From Actinomycetaceae bacterium (GTDB lineage: Bacteria > Actinomycetota > Actinomycetes > Actinomycetales > Actinomycetaceae), in assembly GCA_030540715.1 (NCBI GenBank), contig JAUNVQ010000012.1, forward strand, positions 1 through 64,000: a stretch of DNA of 64,000 nt, in the 5' to 3' direction. The notes beneath the pieces are model-generated. The model saw nothing but the letters and a program-made list of their open reading frames with translations, was not told where the DNA came from and did not search any database. How positions within the stretch are numbered: the first letter of the stretch is position 1; each line of letters starts with the position of its first letter. Both the position numbers and the translations under genes were made by a program. Of this stretch, positions 37,119-47,056 are shown piece by piece.

Positions 37119-38930
37119 CTACTGCGGAGTTTTCCAACACAATACGGCACAGTTACGATGACGAAGTGAAATCGTGTTACCGCTGATCGTGATATTGTCA
37201 CTATTCCATGTGAGTTCTACTTCGAGCTTTTGCTGAGTGGTATCTGGCTGAGGAAAACCTGACAAAGGGATCGTGATTTCTCCGCAGCGTAGGCCTATTA
37301 CCACAATATAGTTACCGCGACACAGGGCAATCCAGTCATCATGGTGAAGCAGACGTGGTTTGGTTCCACGGGAAAGCTCAGGAGCCTGGTTGCGCAGTTT
37401 AATAAGGCTTTGATACCACTGAAAGGTTCTGTGGTGAACGTTTCCAGATTGACATTCATCCCAACGCAGATGTGAACGCTCAAAAGTATCGCGGCTTTGC
37501 GGATCGGGAACATCTATGCTGTCAGTACCATATATCTGTTCCCAGCCATGTGAAGAAAACTCGTCCAGGCGTCCCTGGCTGACAGCCTTTCCAAGATCGG
37601 GGTCACCGTAGTCAGTAAAGTATTGGAAAGGTGTTGATGCTGCCCATTCTTCACCCATAAAAAGCATCGGAGTATATGGGCTTAACAGGATGAGTGCTGC
37701 TTGAGCCGCATAGATAGAAGGGTCAAGATAGTGCGAGGGGCGGTCGCCAAGTGCGCGGTTACCTATTTGGTCGTGATTACCGGAAAAGACCACGAACTTG
37801 TTGCGGTCAAAATCCGGCGGAACTGGCCGGCCCCAATTGCAGTGACGAAAAGACGAATACGTCCCATCGTGATAAAACACATCTTCGTAGGCTTTGCATA
37901 GCGCATCGTCGTGGCCAAAGTCTTTAAAATAACCGTGTGTTTCTCCGGTCATGGCAACGTGCACACCGTGGTGAACGTCGTCATCCCATTGTGCGTCGAT
38001 ACCGTAACCACCCTGTTCACGTGGCAATACCATCGAATAGTTGTTCAGATCGGATTCCGCAATTAAGGTCACAGGGCGCTGTAACTCAGACTCTAAACGG
38101 TCTACCGCTAACGAGAGGTCAGAAAGAAGATGCGTGGGGGAGTCATCTTTAATTGCATGAACAGCATCAAGACGGATCGCATCAATACGAAAATCTCTGA
38201 TGAAGCTCAGTGGCACACCAATCAGATAGTCGCGTACCTCACGGCAGTCTTTATCATCCGTATTGAAACCGTCACCCCAGGGAGTTGAATGTTTGGAGGT
38301 AAAATAGGGACCGAATTTTTGCAGATAGTTACCTTCGGGACCAAGATGGTTCAGCACCACGTCGCAGCACACAGCTAAGCCGCGTTGGTGGGCAGCATCA
38401 ACAAAACGTTGCAAACCTGCCGGGCCACCATAGGGAGCATGAATTGCATACAGACTTACACCGTCATAACCCCAGTTGTGGTGTCCAGGAAAAGGTGCAA
38501 GTGGCATCAGTTCAATACAGTCAACGCCCAGGTTAACCAGGTGATCAAGATGGGCGATTGCGCCGTCAAAAGTGCCTTCAGGTGAAAATGTACCGATGTG
38601 CATTTCATAGATGACACCGCCTAGAACCTGCGTACCCGACCATGAACTTTTCCATTGATATGATTCAGGATTCCAGGTACGGCACGGCCCGTGAACTCCG
38701 TAGGGAAGCCATCTGGCTGAAGGATCAGGAATGGCTGGCCCACCGTCAATACGAAAAGCATAGTTAGTGTTATCAGGTAGGGGATTATTGGCTTGCCACC
38801 AGCCATTATCAATTTTTTCCATGGCGAACGTATCGCTGATTGTATGTTCATCACAATAGGTGACAACATCAAGGTTGTGAGCAAAAGGTGCCCACACACC
38901 AACGCGGTCACGACCTCGTGAAAATTTCAT
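37119..38930 (-). CDS. treZ: Malto-oligosyltrehalose trehalohydrolase
   Basis: 603 residues. Releases trehalose from maltooligosyl-trehalose made by TreY. An N-terminal beta-sandwich (VGVWAPFAHNLDVV) is followed by the GH13 barrel: GGVIYEMHIGTFSPEGTF, DVVLNHLGPEGNYL, nucleophile Asp in DAIRLDAVHAI, acid/base Glu in LIAESDLN, and SGNHDQIGNR. The C-terminal beta domain is complete. It lies 162 nt after treY on the same strand, so probably in the same transcript although more loosely spaced than treX-treY. Confidence 0.95.
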   Translation of the reverse strand: MKFSRGRDRVGVWAPFAHNLDVVTYCDEHTISDTFAMEKIDNGWWQANNPLPDNTNYAFRIDGGPAIPDPSARWLPYGVHGPCRTWNPESYQWKSSWSGTQVLGGVIYEMHIGTFSPEGTFDGAIAHLDHLVNLGVDCIELMPLAPFPGHHNWGYDGVSLYAIHAPYGGPAGLQRFVDAAHQRGLAVCCDVVLNHLGPEGNYLQKFGPYFTSKHSTPWGDGFNTDDKDCREVRDYLIGVPLSFIRDFRIDAIRLDAVHAIKDDSPTHLLSDLSLAVDRLESELQRPVTLIAESDLNNYSMVLPREQGGYGIDAQWDDDVHHGVHVAMTGETHGYFKDFGHDDALCKAYEDVFYHDGTYSSFRHCNWGRPVPPDFDRNKFVVFSGNHDQIGNRALGDRPSHYLDPSIYAAQAALILLSPYTPMLFMGEEWAASTPFQYFTDYGDPDLGKAVSQGRLDEFSSHGWEQIYGTDSIDVPDPQSRDTFERSHLRWDECQSGNVHHRTFQWYQSLIKLRNQAPELSRGTKPRLLHHDDWIALCRGNYIVVIGLRCGEITIPLSGFPQPDTTQQKLEVELTWNSDNITISGNTISLRHRNCAVLCWKTPQ

Positions 38931-39092
38931 GGCAACACCCTGTCCTTTTCATACGTTCATCTGTTGTTCTTTGTATGTGAGTTTTTCTTGAATTGCATTC
39001 TCTGCACGTCTTTTACCTCTGTTTAACGGCTTTCCCACACGTAATAAGCTATCGGTACCAGTAGCTGTCAGACATTGTGTACCCTTCCCACT

Positions 39093-41630
39093 CTAGTGAG
39101 CTTCATTGACGGATTCTGTGGCGGTATTTTCTAATACTGCTGCAGGAAAGCGTGAAAAGAGGGTGGCCACTAAAATGGAACCACCATGATATTGACTTCT
39201 GGTCAAGGCATCATGCCACCTACCCTGTGGCAGAACAACTTCTTCATGAGACCATCCGCCCTGTTTATCAATCATGCCGTATAGACGTGAGGCAACAACG
39301 GCAATCTGTGGCCGGTCAGGGGTGGTTGAACGGGTAAAACCATAGACATAGCTACTAGATGTAGGCAAGGCTTCATATGTGGTGTGTCCAGAAACAAAAA
39401 CATCGCGATGGCGTTGACGAACCTGACATATTTTTGAGGTAATATGCAGTTTTTCTTCATTAAGGCCATGCGGTGTGCTAGCACGTTGCAGCCCTGATAG
39501 TAATGAATGGCGATGGTCAAAATCAACACTTCTGCGATTATCGGGATCAACAAGTGAGGTGCGTGTCAGTTCTTCACCCTGGTAAATATCGGCTACTCCA
39601 GGAAGTGTCATCTGCAAGACTTTTGTTGATAGAAGTGTTGCGCGAACAGCATCTTCAGTAAGGTCAGCCCAATTATTTAAAATATCGTGAATCTGCTCCA
39701 TATTTTTTACGGCAAGCGCAAAATCAAAAAACTGGCGCTCAGCATTATCATCAACAGCCGTCCACTGCGTCCACGTCTTTTGTTCACGCACAGATTTACG
39801 TAAATACTCAACAAGTCTGTCATCACTAAGCTCATCGCCTGCGCTACGTGACCACGTGCCCGCCAGGGTTTGATATAGCAGGTTTTCAGCGGCACCACAA
39901 TCAAAACTTGGACGTATTGTCGCAGTGATGCTTCGCATCTGGTGAACAGTGGACAGCCACTGGTCAGGGTAATGCGACATCACGGCAATGCGGGCACGCA
40001 CATCTTCACAGCGTTTCGTATCATGGGTTGTTCCACATGTCATTGTTGCTGGCCATGTTGATTGTAGTTGGGCGGCAAAGCGATGCATATCATCGGGAAC
40101 TATTCCAAAGGTATTGGGGGAACCACCAACCTCATTTAAACAGGTTAAATGTGTCCAGCGATAAAAGGCTGTATCTTCAACGCCCTTTGCCATGACGGCA
40201 CCGCAGACCTGTTGAAAGCGAATAATCACTTCTTCGCGTCGCTTATCGGTGGCGTTAAGACCTGCCGAGCCAACCTCGTCACCAAGAACAAGTCGACAAA
40301 TCACATCAAGTGTGTCGTAAAGATCAGGGTCAAGATCGTTTTTTGCACGCCGCGCAGTCTCTTCAATGATGGTCCGTGAAAGACTGGGGGCTGTTTCACC
40401 GGGAACAATATAGGCTCGGTAGCGATCCATGTGAATCGTCATCAGACGCAAACAATCAATAAGACCTCGAAAGGTGTAGTCACGCAAGCGCAAGTCATCT
40501 TGACAGATATTCCAGATAAGTTGTCCTAATCGACGAATTTCGGCAGCCAGGGACGTATCGATAATCTGTTCCTTTGCGTCACGGACAACCTGGGGAAAAG
40601 CAGAGGGCGAATCACCACTTATATGGTGCATAAGAGCTCCCAGCGGAAGCGCTGCTGCCGAATTCACTTGCAAAGATGTGAGTCTCCACGCGGTGTCATA
40701 TCCGGTTGTTCCTGCAATTGGCCAGTCAGTTGGCAGTGTTTCTTCGCCCTCTAAAATCTTTTCACCAACAATCCATGCGCCGTTCGTGGCCTGCGACAGA
40801 TGGTGAAAATACTCGCGCGGGTTGGCTAAACCGTCGGGGTGATCAACACGGAAACCATCAATCATACCTTGCCGGTATAAATCCAAAAGAACCTGGTGAG
40901 TAGCCTGAAAAACCTCGGGCTCTTCAACACGAATAGCGGCCAGTGTTCCTACATCAAAAAAACGTCGATAGTTAAGTTCTTCATCCGCTACTTTCCAGTG
41001 GGCAAGGCGATAATTTTGACGTTCCACCAATACGGAAAGTGGTAATGATTCTGTACCTTCGGCTACAGGAAACACGTGTTCATAGTAGGTGAGCACCCAC
41101 TGTTGACCACGTTCAGGTTCGGTGGGGATAACCATTTGTGTCAGTGTCAGATCCTGGTCGGCAAGAGCTTGCCCTATGCGTTTACCAAGAATCGGCATCA
41201 TAATGGGGGAGTCTAGTTCCACATCAAACCAGTTTGCGTAGGCTGATTCGGAGCCACGTTTTAGGAGTGACCACAGTGGGCGGTTATGCCACACTGGGGT
41301 AGGGATAGCCATGTGGTTAGGAACTACATCGACAATAACGCCCATGCCTCGGCGATGAGCGGCCTGTGAGAGCTCAATGAAGGCTTCACGTCCACCAAGT
41401 TCAGCACTAATATGACTGTGGTCTACCACGTCGTAGCCGTGGGTTGAACCGGGAACAGCCTGAAGTATTGGTGAAAGATATATGTCTGTAATACCAAGAT
41501 CGTCTAGGTAGGGCAAAATATTGTGGGCATCATAAAACGTAAAATCAGCATTGAGCTGCAAGCGATACGTTGTCAGTGGTATATGGTGTGGTTCTTCAGG
41601 AAAATGTGGGTATTCAACAGCAGATGTCAT
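39093..41630 (-). CDS. treY: Malto-oligosyltrehalose synthase
   Basis: 845 residues. Rearranges the reducing-end alpha-1,4 bond of maltodextrins to alpha-1,1, making a trehalosyl end. GH13 features: TTYRLQLNADFTFYDAHNILPYLDDLG in parts near the start, DVVPNHMA, nucleophile Asp in DGFRVDHPDGLANP, Glu in IVGEKILEGEE, TCGTTHDTKRCEDVRAR, and the late PGVADIYQGEE. Start ATG overlaps the treX stop by 4 nt, so the two are translationally coupled. Confidence 0.96.
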   Translation of the reverse strand: MTSAVEYPHFPEEPHHIPLTTYRLQLNADFTFYDAHNILPYLDDLGITDIYLSPILQAVPGSTHGYDVVDHSHISAELGGREAFIELSQAAHRRGMGVIVDVVPNHMAIPTPVWHNRPLWSLLKRGSESAYANWFDVELDSPIMMPILGKRIGQALADQDLTLTQMVIPTEPERGQQWVLTYYEHVFPVAEGTESLPLSVLVERQNYRLAHWKVADEELNYRRFFDVGTLAAIRVEEPEVFQATHQVLLDLYRQGMIDGFRVDHPDGLANPREYFHHLSQATNGAWIVGEKILEGEETLPTDWPIAGTTGYDTAWRLTSLQVNSAAALPLGALMHHISGDSPSAFPQVVRDAKEQIIDTSLAAEIRRLGQLIWNICQDDLRLRDYTFRGLIDCLRLMTIHMDRYRAYIVPGETAPSLSRTIIEETARRAKNDLDPDLYDTLDVICRLVLGDEVGSAGLNATDKRREEVIIRFQQVCGAVMAKGVEDTAFYRWTHLTCLNEVGGSPNTFGIVPDDMHRFAAQLQSTWPATMTCGTTHDTKRCEDVRARIAVMSHYPDQWLSTVHQMRSITATIRPSFDCGAAENLLYQTLAGTWSRSAGDELSDDRLVEYLRKSVREQKTWTQWTAVDDNAERQFFDFALAVKNMEQIHDILNNWADLTEDAVRATLLSTKVLQMTLPGVADIYQGEELTRTSLVDPDNRRSVDFDHRHSLLSGLQRASTPHGLNEEKLHITSKICQVRQRHRDVFVSGHTTYEALPTSSSYVYGFTRSTTPDRPQIAVVASRLYGMIDKQGGWSHEEVVLPQGRWHDALTRSQYHGGSILVATLFSRFPAAVLENTATESVNEAH

Positions 41631-43819
41631 TGTTCTTCTTTCGGATTAAGTAACACCAAAATTGAGCGTCCACTTAGCTCAATGGTGTCACCAGCATAGT
41701 AAACATGTGTGTGGATATGTTCCCCACCTGTATCAATGGCAGTTGTTATGGCCTCAAGCGCGCTGGCAGGATCCTGCGGTAGTTCAATAGCGGGATCGGC
41801 AGTATCAATAGCCGTAAACCATGTTTTACCGTAATTTTCTTTAGGGAGGGTAAAGGTAATTGTTTCAGGTGCGGCATTCATGAGGATGAAGAAATCATCA
41901 TCAACAATACGTTGACCACGAGCATTAGGCTCACCAATAGCCTGGCCGTTCAGAAAAATCATCATGGCCCGTGCATATTCGGCTTGCCAAGCATCATCGG
42001 TCATATGTTCTCCCGAAGGGGTAAACCATTCGATTTCTCCCAGGGATGATTCACCGCCACGATGGGGAGCTCCTGCAAAGAATCGGCGACGGTGCAGCAC
42101 TGGGTGATGAAATCGTAATGCAATGAGCTTTTTTGTAAAGTTCAGCATCGTTTGTTCGTAGTCACCATGATCCCAATGCATCCAGGTGAGCTCATTGTCT
42201 TGGCAGTAACCGTTATTGTTTCCCTGCTGAGTACGTGCGATCTCATCTCCGTGAGAAATCATTGGTACACCTTGAGAAATCAAAAGTGTTGTCAAGAAAT
42301 TGCGGTGTTGACGTTGGCGAAGCGCTAAAATATCAGGATCGTCGGTAGGGCCTTCCACACCGCAGTTCCATGAACTATTGTTTGATGAGCCATCGTTATT
42401 GTTTTCACCATTGGCTTCATTGTGTTTATCGTTATAAGACACAAGGTCATTCATGGTGAAGCCGTCGTGGGCAGTTACAAAGTTGATGGAGGCCATCGGC
42501 AGGCGTCCGTTGTGTTCATAGAGGTCGGCAGAACCACACATACGTGAAGCAAACTCTGCAAGTGTTGAAAACTCACCTCGCCAATAATCGCGTACGGTGT
42601 CGCGGAATTTACCGTTCCATTCAGACCACAGTGGAGGGAAACCGCCAACCTGGTAGCCACCATCACCAATATCCCATGGTTCTGCAATCAGTTTAACCTG
42701 CGATATTACGGGGTCTTGGTGGATAAGGTCAAAGAATGCGGAGAGCCGATCGACTTCGTGGAACTGGCGAGCCAGTGTTGATGCTAAATCAAAGCGGAAA
42801 CCGTCAACATGCATTTCGAGTACCCAGTAGCGCAGTGAATCCATAATCATCTGTAACACTGCAGGTGAACGCATTAACAGTGAGTTGCCTGTGCCGGTGG
42901 TATCGAAATAGTGAGATTTGTCGCCGTCAACTAAACGATAGTAGGCGGCGTTATCAATCCCTTTAAAGGAAAGGGTCGGCCCCATGTGGTTGCCTTCGGC
43001 AGTATGGTTATAGACGACATCTAAGATTACTTCAATATCAGCTTCGTGAAGGGCCTTTACCATTTGTTTAAACTCTTGAACCTGTCCGGCTTTGGAAGCT
43101 GCCGCCGAATAACCGTTGTGGGGTGCAAAAAAGCCGATGGTGTTGTAGCCCCAATAGTTTGAGAGGCCTTTTTCTTGCAGGTAAGAATCGTTGACAAACT
43201 GGTGTACTGGCATAAGTTCCAGTGTGGTGATACCTAGTTCTTTGAGATACGAGATTGTTGCAGGGTGGGCAATACCTGAGTAGGTGCCGCGAAGTTCTTT
43301 GGGAATATCGGGGTTGAGTTCGGTGAGTCCTTTAACATGAGCTTCGTAAATAACAACATCGTGGTAGTCATGTTCGGGTGGGCGATCATGACCCCAGTCA
43401 AAATATGGACTGGTCACAATGGATATCATTGTGTCATTAGCTGAGTCCTCGCTATTACGTTGACTAGGATCTAAAAAGTCGTATGAATAGAGGCTATTGG
43501 ATGTTCCTGTAGAGCCGTCAATAGCTTTAGCATAAGGATCTAAGAGTAGTTTTGAAGGATCGCATCGATGTCCCTGTTCAGGGTCGTATGGACCTTCAAT
43601 GCGGTAACCGTAGTATTGACCAGGTGTAATCTGCGGTAAAAACACATGCCACACATGGTTATCAACTTCGGTAAGTTCTATTCGTTCGGTTTCCTTCCGA
43701 TGGTCATCAAGCAGGCAAAGGTGGACACGTTCAGCGACTTCAGAAAAGATCGCAAAATTTGTACCAGTGCCATTAAAAGTTGCGCCAAGCGGGTAAGGTT
43801 TTCCAGGCCATTTTTCCAT
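41627..43819 (-). CDS. treX: Glycogen debranching enzyme (isoamylase type)
   Basis: 730 residues (TreX/GlgX). Hydrolyses alpha-1,6 branches of glycogen to supply linear maltodextrin to TreY. N-terminal CBM48 domain (PLGATFNGTGTNFAIFSEVAERV), then the GH13 barrel: DVVYNHTAEGNHMGP, nucleophile in DGFRFDLAST, acid/base in LIAEPWDIG, NFVTAHDGFTMNDLVSYNDKHN, and SHGDEIARTQQGNNNGYCQD. First gene of the treX-treY-treZ set, which makes trehalose from glycogen for osmotic or desiccation protection. An inverted repeat TTCTCAT/ATGAGAA lies at 43829-43848, just upstream. Confidence 0.95.
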   Translation of the reverse strand: MEKWPGKPYPLGATFNGTGTNFAIFSEVAERVHLCLLDDHRKETERIELTEVDNHVWHVFLPQITPGQYYGYRIEGPYDPEQGHRCDPSKLLLDPYAKAIDGSTGTSNSLYSYDFLDPSQRNSEDSANDTMISIVTSPYFDWGHDRPPEHDYHDVVIYEAHVKGLTELNPDIPKELRGTYSGIAHPATISYLKELGITTLELMPVHQFVNDSYLQEKGLSNYWGYNTIGFFAPHNGYSAAASKAGQVQEFKQMVKALHEADIEVILDVVYNHTAEGNHMGPTLSFKGIDNAAYYRLVDGDKSHYFDTTGTGNSLLMRSPAVLQMIMDSLRYWVLEMHVDGFRFDLASTLARQFHEVDRLSAFFDLIHQDPVISQVKLIAEPWDIGDGGYQVGGFPPLWSEWNGKFRDTVRDYWRGEFSTLAEFASRMCGSADLYEHNGRLPMASINFVTAHDGFTMNDLVSYNDKHNEANGENNNDGSSNNSSWNCGVEGPTDDPDILALRQRQHRNFLTTLLISQGVPMISHGDEIARTQQGNNNGYCQDNELTWMHWDHGDYEQTMLNFTKKLIALRFHHPVLHRRRFFAGAPHRGGESSLGEIEWFTPSGEHMTDDAWQAEYARAMMIFLNGQAIGEPNARGQRIVDDDFFILMNAAPETITFTLPKENYGKTWFTAIDTADPAIELPQDPASALEAITTAIDTGGEHIHTHVYYAGDTIELSGRSILVLLNPKEEQ

Positions 43820-43907
43820 ACTCTTAGGTTCTCATGAATAGATGAGAAAAGTGTGAACTCCGGGGCTTTTTAGCAAGTAGCACAACAGGGTGTGAGAAGG
43901 ATAACTG

Positions 43908-43979
43908 TGGGCGATACTGGGATCGAACCAGTGACCTCTTCCGTGTGAAGGAAGCGCGCTACCACTACGCTAATCGCCC
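43908..43979 (-). tRNA. tRNA-Val (anticodon CAC)
   Basis: 72-nt cloverleaf on the minus strand. The acceptor stem pairs GGGCGAT with ATCGCCC. The anticodon stem is TTCC/GGAA around loop TTCACAC (anticodon CAC), and the T-arm is ACTGG-TTCGATC-CCAGT. The 3' CCA is not encoded. Confidence 0.95.
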
Positions 43980-44017
43980 ATGGTATGGAAGAAGGCGGCA
44001 TCGCCGCCATTCCGTAG

Positions 44018-44105
44018 TGCGCAGGAAGGGACTTGAACCCTCACGACCGTATATGTGGCCACTAGCACCTCAAGCTAGCGCGTCTACCAATTCCGCCACC
44101 CGCGC
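44018..44105 (-). tRNA. tRNA-Leu (anticodon GAG)
   Basis: 88-nt minus-strand tRNA with the long variable arm of the leucine class. The acceptor stem pairs GCGCGGG with CCTGCGC (one wobble). The anticodon stem is CTAGC/GCTAG around TTGAGGT (anticodon GAG), and the T-loop region reads GGTTCAAGTCC. CCA not encoded. It lies 38 nt upstream of the tRNA-Val gene, probably in one transcript. Confidence 0.95.
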
Positions 44106-44302
44106 AGGTGAAAGATACAGTATCACGAACACAGTGTATACGTCATATTGGTAACAATGTAATTGGCGTAAGAGTAAGAAAAATCTGCATTTTTTTAGAA
44201 TTTACCTGCTAAAACGCGAAGGGGTGTGATGTAAATATCATCTTTTGGTGGTGGCGAACACCCCTGTTCTTGGAGCCATTTTCAACGTAGTATGTAAGAA
44301 CT

Positions 44303-45358
44303 ATGACACACCAAATTAAAGGAACACATCGACGCGGAGTATTTCGCGAGGGTGACCGCGTTCAGCTGAGCGATGCCTACGGAAAAATGCACACTATCAT
44401 CCTTCAAGCGGGTGGATGGTTTAATGTCTATAAGGCATCATTTTCCCATGACCTGCTGTTGGGACAACCTGAAGGTACAGTGGTGACTTCGCGCGAAGGC
44501 AAACAATTTCTTGCCTTGAGGCCCTTACGCACCGACTATCAGCTTTCTATGCCGCGGGGGGCAACGATCGTTTACCCGAAGGATGTTGGTGCGATTGTTC
44601 AACATGGCGATATTTTTTCTGGAGCCAAGGTGCTAGAGGCTGGCGCTGGCTCTGGATCTTTATCTATTGGATTGCTGGAGGCCGTTGGCGAGGGTGGCAA
44701 AGTGGTGTCGTGTGAGAAGAGAGACGATTTTGCTCAGATCGCTCAAGCCAATGTTGAACTCTATTTTGGCGGCCCCCACCCTGCGTGGGAACTGATAGTT
44801 GGTAATCTTGGTGATATAGCTGCAGAGCAGTTAGAGCATTCCTTCGATCGTGTGATATTGGATATGCTTGATCCGTGGAACTACATCGATACCGCATGGA
44901 ATGTCCTTATTCCAGGTGGCGTTTTCATGTGCTATGTCACAACTGTAACGCAGCTGTCGCGACTAGCAGAAGACATCAAAGCAACGAAGCATTTTTCTGC
45001 GCCCTATGCCTGGGAATCGATGCAGCGAACCTGGCATCTTGACGGACTTGCTGTTCGTCCAGATCATTCAATGATTGGACACACGGGGTTCCTCCTTATG
45101 ACTCGCTCGCTAGCGCAAGGCGTTGTGCCGCCGCAAAAGAAACAGGGGATTCATAAAGTACATCAAGAGCTTCCTGGGCAATGGGATGACGAGGAGGGAT
45201 GGAATGAACAGGCAGCAGGGCAGCGTATAATATCGAAACGAAAACTCAAACGTATCACTCGTGATGTTACGCAAAGAGCTGACAGGTGGTTACCAAAAAA
45301 AGGCGAATCACACGATGAGGATGAACCCTGTGCCCAGAAAAATGAAGAACTAGGGTAG
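44303..45358 (+). CDS. trmI: tRNA (adenine-58-N1)-methyltransferase
   Basis: 351 residues. Makes m1A58 in the T-loop of tRNA. SAM motif I is VLEAGAGSGSLSIGLLEAVG, with CEKRDDFAQIAQANVE (motif II), DRVILDMLDPWNYID (motif IV) and GGVFMCYVTTVTQ. A hydrophilic C-terminal extension of ~75 residues follows the fold. Directly upstream of mpa, the same arrangement as in mycobacteria and other actinobacteria. No strong Shine-Dalgarno sequence before the ATG. Confidence 0.95.
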   Translation: MTHQIKGTHRRGVFREGDRVQLSDAYGKMHTIILQAGGWFNVYKASFSHDLLLGQPEGTVVTSREGKQFLALRPLRTDYQLSMPRGATIVYPKDVGAIVQHGDIFSGAKVLEAGAGSGSLSIGLLEAVGEGGKVVSCEKRDDFAQIAQANVELYFGGPHPAWELIVGNLGDIAAEQLEHSFDRVILDMLDPWNYIDTAWNVLIPGGVFMCYVTTVTQLSRLAEDIKATKHFSAPYAWESMQRTWHLDGLAVRPDHSMIGHTGFLLMTRSLAQGVVPPQKKQGIHKVHQELPGQWDDEEGWNEQAAGQRIISKRKLKRITRDVTQRADRWLPKKGESHDEDEPCAQKNEELG

Positions 45359-45427
45359 ATTAACGAAAGGAAAGGGGTATGTGGAACATTCACATACCTC
45401 TGTAGGGGTATCGATGAAAGGGGACAC

Positions 45428-47029
45428 GTGTCACCAGACTTTCAACAGGCACAGCTGAACGAGCTTAAAAATAAAAATGTGTCACTGATGGAAAAGAATA
45501 GACGTTTGAGCGAGGCCTTAGAAAAAGCCCGCGAACAGCTTGTCGCCATCAATGAACAGTTGGAAGCAGTGGCACGACCTCCAGCGACACTAGCGATGTG
45601 TACCGGTATTTTTGCTGATGAAAATGAAGTTGAGATTACTTATGGTTCAAAAACGATGCGTATTGCAACACTTCCCGAATTTGATTTTTCAACACTAAAA
45701 ATTGGTCATCTTCTCAGAGTCTCAGATTCGCTGGTTGCGCTGCGTTCTTTAGGGTATCCACGCAGTGGCGAAATCGTGACTGTCCAAGAAATGGTGGATC
45801 CCAATCGCGCATTGATTACCTCTGCATCTTCGGCACAAATGATTGTTCAATTAAGCCCAGAACTCGCTGATTCTCATATTCGGACAGGCGATACTGTTGT
45901 TATTGATGCACCTAGTCGGTTGGCTTTTGAAAAAGTTGTTCGCCAAGATGTTGAACAAATGCTTGCACCGTCTTTTCCCAATGTTTCCTACAGCGATATT
46001 GGCGGATTATCAGAACAAATCGGTCATGTTCGAGACGCTGTTGAACTTCCTTTCAAAAATCCTGATCTTTACCGTCACTACGGGTTAAAACCGCCTAAAG
46101 GAGTTTTGCTTTACGGGCCGCCAGGATGTGGGAAAACACTGATTGCAAAAGCAATCGCAACCTCGCTTGGTACAACCACTCGTAGCCGTTCCCCCTATTT
46201 CCTTTCAATTAAAGGTCCCGAATTGCTGTCCAAGTTTGTTGGCGAAACTGAACGTCAAATACGTGCAATATTTTCACGTGCTAGGGCATTGGCGCGTCAC
46301 GATGTTCCCGTTGTTGTCTTCTTCGACGAGATGGAAGCTCTTTTTAGAACCAGAGGATCAGGGATCTCCTCTGACGTGGAAACAATGATTGTTCCTCAGC
46401 TTCTGGCAGAGATTGACGGTGTTGAAGCCCTTGATAATGTTATCGTGATAGGGGCCTCCAATAGGGAAGATATGATTGACCCTGCCGTCCTTCGTGCAGG
46501 ACGTTTAGATGTGCGCGTACGTATCGATCGGCCCGACCGTCAAGGTGCTAACGAAATCATGGCAATCCACTGCGACAGTTCAGTACCTATCGATTCACGG
46601 CTTGTTAAGCACTATGGTAGTGCTCATGCTGCGTTGAAGTATCTACGTGAAAAGTCTGTTGAACTGATGTTTACGTGCGGGCCAGAAACAGCTGTCTATC
46701 AACTCACCTATGAAAGTGGGCGTGTAGTCACCCATTATCTGAGTGACGTGATCTCTGGGGCAATGATCGCTGGAATTGTTGAACGTGCAAAAAAGCGAGC
46801 AATTAAAGACGTTCTTCATCACCCTCACAGCACGGGGCACAGTATTGACGGGGTGACATGGGAACATATCAGACTATCTGTTTTAGATGAAGTCGAAGAT
46901 GCCATCGACATGGCCTCGTCTATAGATGTTAACGAATGGGCTCGAACAACGGGACGCCATGGTCAGGAGCGAATTATCTCGATGAGCCCCATGAAACCCA
47001 CCTTTGACTTGTCGTTTTCACCTCAGTAA
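45428..47029 (+). CDS. mpa: Proteasome-associated AAA ATPase Mpa/ARC, without the docking C-terminus
   Basis: 533 residues, GTG start with AAAGGGG upstream. Hexameric unfoldase that binds pupylated proteins. An N-terminal coiled coil (residues ~5-50, LNELKNKNVSLMEKNRRLSE) recognises Pup, two OB domains follow (~55-185), then the AAA domain with Walker A GPPGCGKT, pore loop GPELLSKFVGE, Walker B VVFFDEMEA and arginine-finger region RAGRLDVRVRIDRPDR. Mycobacterial Mpa ends in GQYL, which docks into the 20S proteasome; this protein ends in DLSFSPQ. Together with the missing prcBA genes, this suggests a proteasome-independent unfoldase. Confidence 0.95.
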   Translation: MSPDFQQAQLNELKNKNVSLMEKNRRLSEALEKAREQLVAINEQLEAVARPPATLAMCTGIFADENEVEITYGSKTMRIATLPEFDFSTLKIGHLLRVSDSLVALRSLGYPRSGEIVTVQEMVDPNRALITSASSAQMIVQLSPELADSHIRTGDTVVIDAPSRLAFEKVVRQDVEQMLAPSFPNVSYSDIGGLSEQIGHVRDAVELPFKNPDLYRHYGLKPPKGVLLYGPPGCGKTLIAKAIATSLGTTTRSRSPYFLSIKGPELLSKFVGETERQIRAIFSRARALARHDVPVVVFFDEMEALFRTRGSGISSDVETMIVPQLLAEIDGVEALDNVIVIGASNREDMIDPAVLRAGRLDVRVRIDRPDRQGANEIMAIHCDSSVPIDSRLVKHYGSAHAALKYLREKSVELMFTCGPETAVYQLTYESGRVVTHYLSDVISGAMIAGIVERAKKRAIKDVLHHPHSTGHSIDGVTWEHIRLSVLDEVEDAIDMASSIDVNEWARTTGRHGQERIISMSPMKPTFDLSFSPQ

Positions 47030-47056
47030 CCAACTTGTTCATCGTAGGAGATATTC

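Noticed and set aside
43994..44008. GGCGGC/GCCGCC hairpin between the tRNA genes as a terminator
   Set aside because: The stem is only 6 bp, no T-run follows, and the genes are probably co-transcribed.
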